Part shown: positions 53,437 to 64,000 of the stretch, in pieces
Layout: each line of letters opens with the position of its first letter
How positions within the stretch are numbered: the stretch's first letter is position 1
Assembly (NCBI GenBank): GCA_015178975.1
Contig: WHVD01000136.1
Coordinates: forward strand, 1-64,000
Length of the DNA stretch: 64,000 bases
Direction of reading: 5' to 3'
Source: Hysterangium stoloniferum
Taxonomy: Eukaryota > Basidiomycota > Agaricomycetes > Hysterangiales > Hysterangiaceae
Program-made: the position numbers and the translations under genes
The notes under the pieces: model-generated
What the model saw: the letters and a program-made list of their open reading frames with translations, nothing else
What the model was told of the DNA's origin: nothing
Database searches by the model: none

Positions 53437-54285
53437 GCCCTCCTCCAACTTTTGAAAATTTTGAACACACAGATTTGGCCACTAACCCTAACCCTAACAT
53501 GCTTACATAAAGGTGTCGGTTCCTAACAGCTGATATCTTACAGTGAGATTCAATGTTAGAGTTTGAAACTTTTTCGAGCCTCAACAGTCAATATCTGCAA
53601 TTCCTGACCCAAAGCACATAATATCTTTTGGTGACATCTGATCAGCTTTTCTACTCATCTGCTATTATTGAACATTGTTTCTTTCCAGTTATTCTACACT
53701 TCTGTAAGAGTTTGGGAATCTCTTATTTTGGAAAGGTACTATCCTTCCTCTTAGATAGCTGTCTCTTTTTCCTATTTTTTATAGCTTGCTCTTAGATTAG
53801 GTTGGGAGTGCCTGGCTGATAGATTAAGACAGTGAGAAGTACACCTGCAAGGTTTTAGTTTTCTGTAGCCTTGTACCTCTTTCACTTATACAATGTGAGT
53901 GGCTTAGACTCTAAATTCTAAAGTGTAGGTTTAGTGTTTATCTACTTTGGTCACTCAAACAGCAACAGATTATATTATACCAGCCAGGGATATACATATA
54001 TATACAAGCTCTAAATTCTTGTACTGTCTTCTGGTGAACTCTCTACTGGTAAAGTCTTATATTAGTCAAGAAGTACCATCTGTGGACATTTTGGATCCCT
54101 GTGGATGTGTACTTTGGAACTCTTGGCTTACTGGATCACTTAAACTACTTACTGGATCACTTACACTGCTTACTGGACTTCCTGAAATTTACAGTATTCA
54201 GTTATACTGTGAAGTTCTGTTCCCAGAGACTCCATGGAGTATTTCCCAGATATCATATCAAGTTCCAAACCATTTTCTGGACTAG
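53437..54285. other. Unassigned spacer with a short telomere-like motif
   Basis: Contains ctaaccctaaccctaacat near 53484-53502 and an inverted match to 41780-41825. The ORF 53947-54285 has repeated LLTGSLTLLTG and is a local sequence repeat; no gene is supported. Confidence 0.4.
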
Positions 54286-55720
54286 TGTTATGTATTTCTA
54301 AGGTTTTCCTTTTTTTTTACAAAATTCCCAAAATAAATCGATAAAAAACAAGTTTAAATGTACTTATATTGTGACAGAATTATTGTACAATAGTCTCCTG
54401 AAATTAACCTAAATTTTTACAATTTATTTCATATTTTTATCATTTAATTTGGGAGAACTATCGAATTTCTACTGTTTATTCTTTTTTAACTAAACATCTT
54501 CGAAGCTGGTGCTTATTTTGCAATGCACATGAATATTGTCACAAATGCGACACAGCTGTCACAAACGGCTGAATAACAATAATGGCACACATATGGAAAC
54601 ACTGTGACATGCACAGGAAAATTAAGCAATCAGTGCATGCACACAAAAATCATCAACTTTGTGACATGTGAGAATATTACATCAGCATATATGCTACAAT
54701 GGAAAGTAGTAGAAACTCCTGGAATATTCCAGCAGATTCCAGGTAAAATAGCTAAAAATAGGTAAAACAAGTAACTAGAATATTCTCCCATAACTTAGAT
54801 TTTACTGTATATAAGGAGCTCTGCTCCACCACTGAAATATAACTCAATTTAACCAATTTACTACACCACATCTGTGTGTCACTGCAGCAAGCAGCTTAAT
54901 CAGGATCCCTGCCACCTCTAGTTGAGCTTCTGGTACAATCCTACTCCCTTGCCACCTCTAGTGAGCTTCTAGCACTAACACAAGATCCATTGCCACCTCT
55001 AGTTGAGCTTCTGGTAATAATCTTATACCTTTGTCACCTCTAGTTGAGCTTCTGACAAGAGTTCTGTTCCCCTTTGCCACCTCTTAGTTGAGTAGCTGGC
55101 TATCCTTTATTACTTATCCACCTCTAGTTGAGTTGTTGGTTATCAATTAAAGTAATAAATATTTTAGGTTATATTGAGATTAGGAATACAATTCTAATTT
55201 CTACCCGGTTTTTGACATAAATAAATACTGAGAATATTCTTGCAGAATCTTTGAGACTACATTAAGATCCTGATAAGTTAGTATCACAGTAGATCTGGTA
55301 GATTAGTATAAATAAAGCATATATTAGCCAAATAAGTGTTTTATTCTATATCTAATCTTTTGACCTGTTTATGAATATTTTTACTGTTTGATAAATAGTA
55401 TAAAATATATATAAACTAGCTAGAATTGAAGTTGAATCTAGTTTTGGAATCAGTGAATTGTTATTCATATTTTAGTAGTTGTTTTCATAGAAAAAGAACA
55501 GCTTGCAAAAGCAGCTCTCAAAACCTTTTTTGTGAAGTAGGGTGCATATATTCAAGTAAACTCTTGACTTCAGGGGTTCTAAGTCTATTCAGGCTGCCAC
55601 TGATTAATATCAAATACTTAAATTATTTTACCTTGTGGTGAATTGAGTATTTGCACATTTTGATAGAGCACTGGACTCCTTTTTCAGAAGATAGTATTAA
55701 AATAAGGCTAATACATCACA
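54286..55720 (+). repeat. Solo LTR-L, complete, 1435 bp
   Basis: TGTTATGTATTTC...AATACATCACA. Target duplication actag (54281-54285 and 55721-55725). TATA-like tgtatataaggagctc lies at about 54806, followed by the cacctctagttgagcttctg array. Confidence 0.95.
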
Positions 55721-55871
55721 ACTAGTATCAAGATCCAGAATCCACCAGAACTCAACCCTCATCCCTCAAGTATCCTTCAACTTAAATCCCATTCTGGTAT
55801 TACTCTGCCCTTTGACAGCTGTCTTCTCCACATATCCTAAGTAATTTCCCAGCCCAGACTTCCAGTTGGTG

Positions 55872-55932
55872 TCACGAATCAATTATTCTTCAAATAATAT
55901 TCTATTAATCGAACTCGAATGCCTCATTCATT
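55872..55932 (-). repeat. 61-bp fragment of the gypsy-2 LTR
   Basis: Starts tgtcacgaatcaattattc, the reverse of the gypsy-2 LTR terminus, and ends abruptly at a 5'-truncated LTR-L. The stretch 55726-55871 before it is unassigned. Confidence 0.7.
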
Positions 55933-57750
55933 TTATCAGCCACATCAGTGTGCCACTGCAGCAAGCAGTTTATTCCACCCCTAGTTGGGCTGTTGGACAA
56001 ATAGATACAAATAATTAGTCACCTCTAGTTGAGCTGCTGACCTAAGTTAACTCAGGATCCCTTTGTCACCTCTTGTTGAGCTTCTGACAATAGTCCTACC
56101 CCCTGGTCACTCTTCTGACCAATCAGAATTCCCTGCCACCTCTTGTTGAGCTTCTGGTATTAATCCTTTATACTATAGTCACCTCTTAATTGAGTATTGA
56201 TTATTAGTTTTCTTTACATTGTTATTTGTAGTCTAAAACTTCAGTCACCTCTAGTTGAGTAATTTGACTGTTTATTACATTGCAAATAATCCCTCTACAT
56301 TGTTATTTGTACTCTAAGACTTCAGTCACCTCTAGTTGAGTAATTTGACTGTTTATTACATTACAAATAATCCCTTTTCCATTGTTCATTCATTGTGAAT
56401 CAGTAAAGCATATTCACATAAACAAATACTGAGAATATTCTTGCAGAATCCTTAAGACTACATTAAGATCCTGATAAGTTAGTATCACAGTAGACCTTGT
56501 AGGTTAGTGTAAATAAAGCATATATTAACCAAATAGTGTTTTATTTTATATCTAATCTTTTGACCTGTTTATAAATATTTTTACTGTTTGGTTAATAGTA
56601 TAAAATATATATAAACTAGCTAGAATCGAAGTTGAATCTAGATTCTGAATCAGTGAATTGTTATTCATATTTTAAGTAGTTGTTTTCACAGAAAAAGAAC
56701 AAGCTTGCACAAGCAGCTCTCAAAACCTTCTTTGCGAAGTTGTTAGGATACACACACAGGGCGGGTTTCCGGAGAAACCCACGGGATATCCAATAGGACT
56801 TGGCTTCAGCTTATAGGCTGCGCCGTCGCTAGATCGTGTTGTCCAATTTCGAACAGGCGGACAGGGATCCCAGGGAGTCTGGGCGGGGTTCGTGGGTCAT
56901 AGGTCGTAAGTCGGAGGTCATGGGTCGTGAGTCGAGATAGTTGAGAGAGATAGATGCGCCGGAGCCTGTGGGCTCCGACTAGTGAGAGCGATGTGAATCA
57001 AGCAAGGTTTTAGAGTGGAAAATGTTATTAGATTACTGGGGGGGAATCTAAGCTAATTTTATGACTGGATTGTATGTACAACATCTGCCAGTTTATATAG
57101 ACCATGGAGTGAATGACATACCAAATCCAGTAATGATGAAACGAAACTAACAAAACATAAAATGGGAATAGTAAACACCAAATTGGTGTTAGGAACGGGA
57201 TGGAACGGAGTGGAGTCCGAATTGTGACAAAGCATAACCCATAACGGGAAATGGAGCGAGAGCAGAGTCCTAAATTGTGACAGGTCATTTGACTAAAACG
57301 GGAATGGGGCTCAATTAGAGTGGTGACGGGATTCTGAGTGGGGTCCAGTGACTGATGCATGGGATGAAGACGGACATAGACAGAGATGGAGTCTGGGGGA
57401 AGTCCGGTGACTGATATGTGTTGTAATGAGGTCGAACGTAACAAGTCTTGACGTAACGGAGTCTGGGCGGGAAATCCTATAAACAGACAATTGGTGCTTG
57501 TAGCACGTGGGGGCATACGGGTTAATGCCCGGAGTCTGGTGGGATTGTCCGGTCATAACAGAAGTAGGGTGCATATATTCAAGTAAACTCTTGACTTCAG
57601 GGGTTTCTAAGTCTATTTAGGCTCCTACTGATTAATATCAAATAGTTAAATTATTTCACCTTGCAGTGAATTGAGAGTATTTGCACATTTTGATAGAGCA
57701 TTGGACTCCTTTTTCAGAAAATAGTATTAAAATAAGGCTAATACATCACA
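55933..57750 (+). repeat. 5'-truncated LTR-L, split by LTR-3
   Basis: Begins in the leader (ttttatcagccacatcagtg) and ends AATACATCACA at 57750. It contains the leader repeat array and a local ~90-bp duplication (56165-56380). Interrupted by the solo LTR-3. Confidence 0.88.
56741..57560 (-). repeat. Solo LTR-3, 820 bp
   Basis: TGTTAGGATACAC...GGTCATAACA. Target duplication gaagt (56736-56740 and 57561-57565). The ORF 57028-57516 is a frame through the LTR and not a gene. Confidence 0.95.
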
Positions 57751-58640
57751 GGCGGGCATGCAGCAACACAGCGATGCAGTGCAACAGCACCATGATGCGA
57801 CATAGTGGTGGCATGGCACAAATGATGGCACCAACATACTGTAAGGCCAATGGCACCACCTACACCCCAATAGACACACAGTGCAAAGCACTGTGTGAGA
57901 ACCAACATGCAAATGTCCTGCTCCGAATTTTGATGATGTCGACTAGTGTTCATATTGTGATTGATGTGCACCTTCTGCGAGTTGCCTCAAGTGGTGATTC
58001 ACAGGCTAGCCCAGTACTTGGATGTCAGGGATAAAGAGCTGGTGGATGTTGACGGCACTGCACAAGCTGTAGATGCTCAGCACAATGTAATATTAAATGT
58101 TGTCATTCTAGGTTTGTGCAGTGTGGAAGCCTGTCATCAAATAGGCTCACTGGGTCTGAGTCACATGGTTGATAGGACCACGGTGTATTGCTCAATGAAC
58201 TAGCGATCAGTCTACATGGCAGGCAGTGTACAGTAAGGAAAGAGAAGGCAAACTACCTAGGCTATATACTGTATGCTGTGATCACGTGCCAAGAACAAAA
58301 GGGATGGAACAATAAGAGTGGAACAAAAAGAGAATGCATAAGACTGGGGCCAGGCTTACACAGTGTCATGTATTACTTTTATCATATACTCACCTAAGCT
58401 CATGTAACAGCACTACATAGGAGCAGGTGTTCAGCACAGTGCAAGATCAAGTGGCACAGCTCTAGACTTGTGGTCTCATTTATACACAATCTCCCAGGTG
58501 ACAGCTCAAACATCAGAGCGTTTCCAGTCATGTGGGGTGAGAGTGCAAGAATTGGATACGATCAAAAAGTGTATCATCCTAGTATGGTGCTAGGTCCGTG
58601 TGGCTCTGCTATCCACTTCTTATAAACATATACCATTTCC
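57751..58640. other. Region with an ORF-like stretch and the inverted copy of the 37175 repeat
   Basis: 57961-58203 is open for 80 codons and 58145-58365 matches 37175-37405 inverted. No known gene recognised. Confidence 0.35.
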
Positions 58641-59500
58641 ACAGACAATATTCAATGCGTAACCATCACAGACACCCCTCCGATACCATCAGCAACACTT
58701 CCAAGTTCCTCCTATTTACCACAACTGGCCACTTCAGATTGGTCTTTTGTGAGCTATGATACTCCATCGGTTCACAAAGAGGGGAGAGATAATGAATGGC
58801 AATCTACAGAAGGTAATGATTCGGTTTTTCTTTGTGTCGACTCTCGAGAAATATTAACCTCTGCGTATTGTACAGAAGTATCAACTTCGGCATCTGCACT
58901 GCAACATTGACAATAATGAAACTTTGACAAGGCAAGTTCTATTAATTCTATTCATATCCATCCACAAAACAGTAATGGGATCGAATCACAATAGTCTGAC
59001 AATGTGGAAACAAGTGCTGACCAGGCTCCAGAATTGGGAGAAAACAATAATCCATTCTGTAAGTATCCTTTTCATTTACATGGCTTATTATTTTATCTTG
59101 TCACATCTTACAATGCCCAAGGTCTGTAGATCCATAAACCATGGACTTGTTCAATAATGTGACCATATTTGCAAGTGGATGTGTACTTACTTGAGAAATA
59201 TTAACATCTCTGTTCTGCACAGAAGGATAAACTTTGATGTCTGCACTGCAATTCTGACAAGTCTTATATTCCAAGTGAGCAAAATCCATTTATTTTGATC
59301 CACAGAAACAGCAATATGATCGAGTAGAACATATGGAATAAGTGCTGACCCAGCTCTCTGGACTCCTCGCAAGTAAAGAGTATCATGAGTGTCCTTTTTG
59401 TTTCTATGGTTTAGCAAGCCATATTACATATGTATACCATTTTACAGTGTTGAGGATATGTATGAGCCGTGAACTTGCTCAATAATATGGCCAGCTCTGT
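58640..59500 (+). pseudogene. Gene-like exon followed by a tandem duplicated module
   Basis: An open stretch 58643-58812 follows an acceptor (ttccacag) and ends at GTAATGATTCGG. The encoded text is Ser/Thr/Pro-rich (TDTPPIPSATLPSS, WSFVSYDTPS). A ~310-bp module beginning gagaaatattaac occurs at about 58848-59160 and again at 59191-59490. Coding potential is poor after the first exon. Family unknown. Confidence 0.35.
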
Positions 59501-59751
59501 AAGTGGATGTGTATATTGTAACATGGCACTAACGCCCGCAAGCAGTAATTCGGACCAACAGTCCATCCTCAACGCTCAGTCTGTGTCTTCTATCAACTAG
59601 GATGAAGACTTGTCAGATCAGACACCAATTCTGAGTGCATGTTCCTTCAATTTCATTTATTAGGTAGTGTCGGACCAGCAGGCTTTAGGCTGATTGAAAA
59701 GTTGAAGATGGGGGACACAGAGAAACACAAGGATGGGTTACCAGCCAGTTT

Positions 59752-60056
59752 TGTTGAAACAGTTGAATAACTCTTGACAAACACCCTGTGAGTGTGAGGA
59801 AAGTAAACACTAAATGTATTCAACTGTGAAATAACTACATACCTGTGAGTGTGAGGAAAGTAAACACTAAGGAGACTTTCCCACACCCACAGTGGAGTAT
59901 GCTACAGGGTGCTTACCTAAGCACCTACACATCAGTTACCTTACTAGGTAACTCACTCAATACCGCACCTACAGTGCTGGGAAAAATACTACAAATATCA
60001 GAAAAATATAGGGAACATCATAGACTATGTGAGAGCTGTAATATCATACTATAACA
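59752..60056 (-). repeat. 3' LTR of the copia element
   Basis: 305 bp, TGTTGAAACAG...ACTATAACA on the plus strand. It differs from the 5' LTR chiefly by a 57-bp tandem duplication around cctgtgagtgtgaggaaag. Confidence 0.93.
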
Positions 60057-60069
60057 CTCCCACCTGATG

Positions 60070-61246
60070 AGACAGCTCTATGCTAGTCCCAGTAGTTTTT
60101 GTAAGTATTCTACCTTTGGCTTAGCCAATGGTTTTGTTAATAAATCAGCAGGCATCTCTGAAGTAAAATAATCATTTCTCGTGTGGCTTTATATGCGGTG
60201 TAGCCCAGTGCTTACCCACATGGACACTGAGCACTGAGCCGTAGTTGCCTAACTGTCATGCTGCTACAAATGATGAACAACTTTGATCTTTCCACTATCA
60301 ACTTCCTGCCTTAACCAATATGTTCTCAAGTCCAGATGCTTCATATGGCCATGATGTTCAGGATCTCTGGCAACTGCAATAGAAGATTGGTTGTCAAGAT
60401 ACAAAGTGGATGCAGTCTTTTGAGGATATCCCAATTCCTCAAATAAGTTTCACAACCATAGCACTTCCTGACCAGCTGACACTGCTGCAATATACTCTGC
60501 TTCAGAAGTGGAGAGAGTTACAATAGTCTGGAGTTTGCTCTGCCAGCTAATGGCTCTAGTACCCATCTTAACCACATATGCACCAGTAGATTTTCCAGTC
60601 GACTTATCACCTCCATGGTCAGCATCTGAATAAGACACAAACAATTCCTTGTCATTACTAGGCCCAAAGGTCAAGCCTAAGTCAAGGGTGCCTTTGAGAT
60701 CTCGAAAGAGATGTTGTACTGCTAGCCAATGAGCTTTTCCTGGATTGTGATTGAATCTGGCTAATACTCCAACAGTATAGGCAATGTCTGGACAAGTGGC
60801 AACACCCATAAGAGAACCAACAGCATGGATGTATGGAATGTCCTTCATGTATGCAATCTCTTCAGGAGACACCGGAGCCTGGTCTTTACTCAATTTTGAG
60901 TTAGGTATTATAGGTGTACCAATGGAATTGCAGTCAGCAAGACCATAACACTGTAAGATGTATTGACGCTATGATAGAGTAATAGTAAGCTTTGTCCTAT
61001 CTCTTTCAATGCCAACACCTAACAAGGACCAAGATCATGCAATTTGAAGTGGCTCTTTAGATCATCTTTGAGCTTTGTGATAGCCTCCTTGGATTTAGAT
61101 GCAATAGTCATGTCATCTACAAATACTGGTATAATGACTTTAACATCACCCTTTTGGAAGACCCAAATGCTATGATCGCATAGCACTTGTTTGAAACCCA
61201 AACTGAGCAGGACAGCATTCAACTTCTTATGCTAGATACAAGGTGA
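60070..61246 (-). pseudogene. copia RT C-terminal part and RNase H
   Basis: RT part at 61222-61019 with FVDDMTIAS (the YVDD-type catalytic box). RNase H follows: SYSDADHGGDKSTGKSTGAY, then ISWQSKLQTIVTLSTSEAEY, and near 60150 a MPADLLTKPL-type end. Stops: a TAG at an expected Gln in LSQRQY, and a TGA after QEVLWL at an expected Arg. Frame changes near 60960-61020. Confidence 0.88.
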
Positions 61247-61251
61247 CTGGC

Positions 61252-61806
61252 TGTTAAGTGCCGTGTCGGGAACTTATTCCGGAACTATCGGGAAGTCACC
61301 GGGAAGTCGGAAACTCGTGGATAGGGTCAGGACGTCGGCTTCAGCTTATGTGCTGCGCCTCTACGCAAACGCTCAATGTCCTTAATTTCGGAAGTGAACT
61401 AACGACGGAAGATATGGATATTCAGAGTTCCGAAGAGTTCCGAATATCGAGCGTACAGAAAGACGGGAGGAGGAATAAGAAACTAAGTCGATATCAGATC
61501 TAAAGTAAAGTACAAATTCGCGGAAACTAATATAAGTCTACTCGTTATTGTACTACAAACTGAGACCATAATAAGACGGAAAAGAAAGTGTTCTTAAAAC
61601 GGAAATACAATAAGACATATTAGGAAGACAATATTCCGAGACGGGAATACAACAACAAACGAGTGAATACTTGTCAAATTACCAAATGCGGAACAAACAA
61701 AGAACGCGGATGATACGGTAACTATGATGTTCCGTAGTCGGATATCGGATATCGAAAGTGGGAGATCGGAAGTCGGATATTGAACATCCGGGAACGGGTC
61801 GTAACA
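61252..61806 (-). repeat. Solo LTR-4, 555 bp, in copia RT
   Basis: TGTTAAGTGCC...GGGTCGTAACA. Target duplication ctggc (61247-61251 and 61807-61811). It is related to LTR-1 through ggcttcagcttatgtgctgc and tgtccttaatttcgg. Many intact CpGs, so young. Confidence 0.95.
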
Positions 61807-62115
61807 CTGGCGTAAACCATATAGTCCTTTCAGAAGAAGTAAGAACTCATCACAAGCACCTTGGTGAAAACCTTCAGGCTGCTGCAAGTATACTTCCTCT
61901 TCAAGTTCACCATCCAAGAATGCAGAGGAGATATCTACACTCTCAAGTTCCATGTCCTCCAGTGCAGCCAATGCTAGGACAGCACGCAAAGTGGCCCATT
62001 TGGCAGTAGGAGCAAAGGTATCAGTGAAGTCAAACCCTGGTCACTGTGCATAGCCTTTTGCAACAAGACGAGCTTTGAACTTGTCAATTGTTTCTGGCAA
62101 GTTGGCCTTGCTAAC
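61807..62115 (-). pseudogene. copia RT palm, N-terminal part
   Basis: Reads KFKARLVAKGYAQ-stop-PGFDF, then ESVDISSAFLDGELEEEVYLQQPEGF (first catalytic Asp) and LKGLYGLRQ, where the LTR-4 cuts it. The stop is TGA at an Arg position. Confidence 0.88.
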
Positions 62116-62465
62116 ATCCACAACTATAGAGAATCTACTCCTGTAGTTGAGTCCAGTGATGAGGCAGAGGATTCTCCACTATATTCTCCTCCTCCAGTTG
62201 AGTCTGAGGAAGAAGCCCTAGCTGCCAGTGAGAGAGATCTTTACATTGGTGTGGATGAAGCCTTTGAGTTTGCCTACAAGCCCAGTGCTCATGATGATGC
62301 ACTGAGAACTCTCAAAGAGGCCTTACAAAGTCCTGATGCTGACAAGTGGTATGGCGCTGTATATACAGAAATACAATCCCTGCTTGAAAATGGCACTTTT
62401 CGCCTTGCTAAACTACCTGAGGGTCATAAAGCTATTGGCTCTCGTTGGGTGTTTGTGATCAAGTG
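62116..62465 (+). pseudogene. Inverted segment of the copia polyprotein
   Basis: About 350 bp read in the opposite sense to the rest of the element. They encode the integrase/RT linker and the RT start (DKWYGAVYTEIQSLLENGTF, GSRWVFVIK), which belong between the integrase tail at 62466 and KFKARLVAKG at 62080. An in-place inversion explains both junctions. Confidence 0.85.
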
Positions 62466-63084
62466 TAGCGCTTAGGAGGAACTCTGTTTCTGGGTGGATT
62501 GTGACGTGGTTGAGGAGGAGGACTCAGTGAACATTCAGAATGTTTAGAGTTGGAATCAGAGTTGGAACTAGGACCAGGAGGCAAAGCATTATTCTGACCA
62601 TCTCCCACCTGATTTGGTTCCTGTGGAGCTCCCATCTGAATAGACCTAGAGGGTCCAGGAATAAACAAATCAACAAATTGTGGATTATCAAGAAGAACAT
62701 CAGGAGCAGTAGGAGTAGAAAGTATGGCAGGTTTAGACAAGCCTGGTAAGACTCCCTCATCAAAGACAGCATTATTACTGATAATAATCTTCTTAGTCAA
62801 GGGATCATAAAACGTCCAACCCTTATAATCTGGAGGATATCCAATAAAGACACATTTCTTTGTGTGAGAGCCAAGTCCAATACGTTGGTCCTTCTGTACA
62901 TGCACATAAGCAGTACAGCCAAATACCCTAAGATGTGATACTTCTGGTTTCCTACTATGCCAGACAGTATAAGGCACAGAATGCTTAAGAGCAGTGGTAG
63001 ATGAGCAAGCGCACATGAGCTCCAATCCTCATAATTATTTTCTCCCAATATGACACTACATTTGTAAGTATCACTGGATGCCAT
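62459..63084 (-). pseudogene. copia gag start joined by deletion to the integrase C-terminus
   Basis: From the ATG at 63084 the frame gives the gag start (MASSDTYKC ... NNYEDW, the LxGxNYxxW pattern). Near 63020 it meets the late integrase region (TVWHSRKPEVSHLRVFGC, KKCVFIGYPPDYKGW) in another frame. Most of gag, the protease and the integrase core are therefore missing. The integrase frame ends RVPPKRYT at the inversion. Confidence 0.85.
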
Positions 63085-63652
63085 GACATGTCAATATCCA
63101 CCAAGAATTTAACTTAGAAGAACTAAGTAATTGGACAAGCAGTTGTAACACCGCCTTGCTCAACAAGGTTACCGTGATATTGCAAGGAAGGTAAAAACAA
63201 AGGCCCACTGAAAAGCACAATGCCAACAGTTCAAGTTCAATGTATCCAAAAGACCGTGTTAAAAGGTAAAATGACATGGCACAGACCCAGATGATACTGT
63301 GAAGCGCTTGAGGTGTAAGGGAAGAGTGTGACTGGAGAGAGAGAGGTGACAGGGTGTGACAGGGTGAGTCACAAGGGTGAAGTTGCCCAAAAAAGCAAAA
63401 TTGAGTGACAACAAGCGATTTGGAGTGTGGGAATATATTTCCTTTTATGGACATGGGCGCCTAAATGGGCGAAAAATGCGCACAATCACAGGTGCGAGAT
63501 GTGAGTCCAAAAAGCGACCAAATCAGGCCAAAATCCAAGGAGATATAACCAAAATAAAATCCAAATGCAATGTAAAGTGTTTTGGACAAGTAGAAGTTGT
63601 CAGAAAAGATGTGCAAAGTGATGGATTGTGCAGATGACAACCAGAAGTACTG
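63085..63652 (-). other. copia leader between primer site and gag
   Basis: About 570 bp with no convincing coding sequence. Probably the 5' untranslated leader, possibly with packaging signals. ORFs here are on both strands and unsupported. Confidence 0.5.
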
Positions 63653-63664
63653 GGGCCCATAACC
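63653..63664 (-). promoter_or_regulatory. Primer-binding site, initiator-tRNA-Met anticodon-arm type
   Basis: The element-sense GGTTATGGGCCC starts right after the LTR and complements the anticodon stem-loop region of initiator tRNA-Met (one G-U-type change), as in copia and Ty5, which use a half-tRNA primer. Confidence 0.55.
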
Positions 63665-63912
63665 TGTTGAAACAGTTGAATAACTCTTGACAAACACCCT
63701 GTGAGTGTGAGGAAAGTAAACACTAAGGAGACTTTCCCACACCCACAGTGGAGTATGCTACAGGGTGCTTACCTAAGCACCTACACATCAGTTACCTTAC
63801 TAGGTAACTCACTCAATACTGCACCTACAGTGCTGGGAAAAATACTACAAATATCAGAAGAATATAGGGAACATCATAGACTATGTGAGAGTTGTAATAT
63901 CATACTCTAACA
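63665..63912 (-). repeat. 5' LTR of the copia element
   Basis: 248 bp, nearly identical to the 3' LTR apart from the duplication, so insertion was recent relative to the decayed LTRs elsewhere. The ORFs over it are LTR frames. Confidence 0.93.
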
Positions 63913-64000
63913 AGTTTAGGGTTGCTTGTAAAATGGCATTTTTTGACGCCATTCTTGAACTTTGTACATCTTTCTATATTTGTCGAAATGGATATTGATT

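Larger units (their letters stand above)
59752..63912 (-). mobile_element. Ty1/copia element with internal deletion and inversion
   Basis: LTRs 59752-60056 (3') and 63665-63912 (5'). Target duplication agttt (59747-59751 and 63913-63917). The polypurine tract aggtgggag (minus) adjoins the 3' LTR. The primer site adjoins the 5' LTR. The order integrase before RT, with a C-terminal RNase H, defines copia. It hosts a solo LTR at 61252-61806. Confidence 0.93.

Noticed and set aside
57028..57516. 162-codon ORF and its relatives at 18463-18717 and 22647-22985
   Set aside because: Frames through the LTR-3 sequence; conserved only because the LTR is repeated.

Overview
The window looks like transposon-dominated chromosomal DNA of a filamentous fungus, most likely an agaricomycete-type basidiomycete. 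The grounds are chromodomain-bearing Ty3/gypsy elements, a transposase family and a P-loop ATPase/nuclease gene of kinds common in that class, and 48-56 nt introns. The species cannot be named. There are no bacterial features, rRNA genes or CRISPR arrays, and only one non-transposon gene looks close to intact. Layout: 1-8279 is a minus-strand gypsy element ('gypsy-1') whose 3' LTR lies outside the window. 8280-14954 holds a hairpin minisatellite, a decayed gene fragment, a long solo LTR ('LTR-L') split by a 2.6-kb repeat-rich insertion, and half of a short element. 14955-35211 is a nested stack, up to five insertions deep, in which most insertions are bounded by 5-bp target duplications. It contains a Tc1 transposon, an old LTR-1, a solo LTR 'LTR-M', 'gypsy-3', LTR-L, a tRNA-derived dimeric element, LTR-3, and 'gypsy-2'. 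35212-38194 is mostly unassigned, with a 21-bp minisatellite. 38195-41406 is a multi-exon minus-strand P-loop ATPase/nuclease-like (Crinkler/RHS-type) gene. 42462-48530 is a 6-kb unit bounded by 1.1-kb inverted arms that contain a reverse-transcriptase fragment. 48567-53370 is a broken Tc1/IS630-type transposon split by a young 2.0-kb LTR-L. 54286-57750 holds further LTR-L and LTR-3 copies. 59752-63912 is a Ty1/copia element with an internal deletion, an internal inversion and a nested solo LTR. Main biology: the gypsy elements are sushi/Tf1-like chromoviruses. Two of them carry an 11-nt primer site complementary to the predicted 5' end of their own RNA, which predicts self-priming. gypsy-3 has lost most of pol but keeps an apparently intact, two-intron antisense gene for a 303-residue protein with a Zn2Cys6 zinc-cluster spacing. 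gypsy-2, a different family, carries a decayed counterpart in the same place and orientation. Where the protein frame continues on both sides, all premature stops I could place in gypsy-1 and gypsy-2 (about 18) are TGA where homologues would plausibly have Arg (CGA). That points to methyl-CpG decay rather than CpA-directed RIP. All reading was by eye; identities and homologies named here are recognition from motifs and are not the result of database searches.
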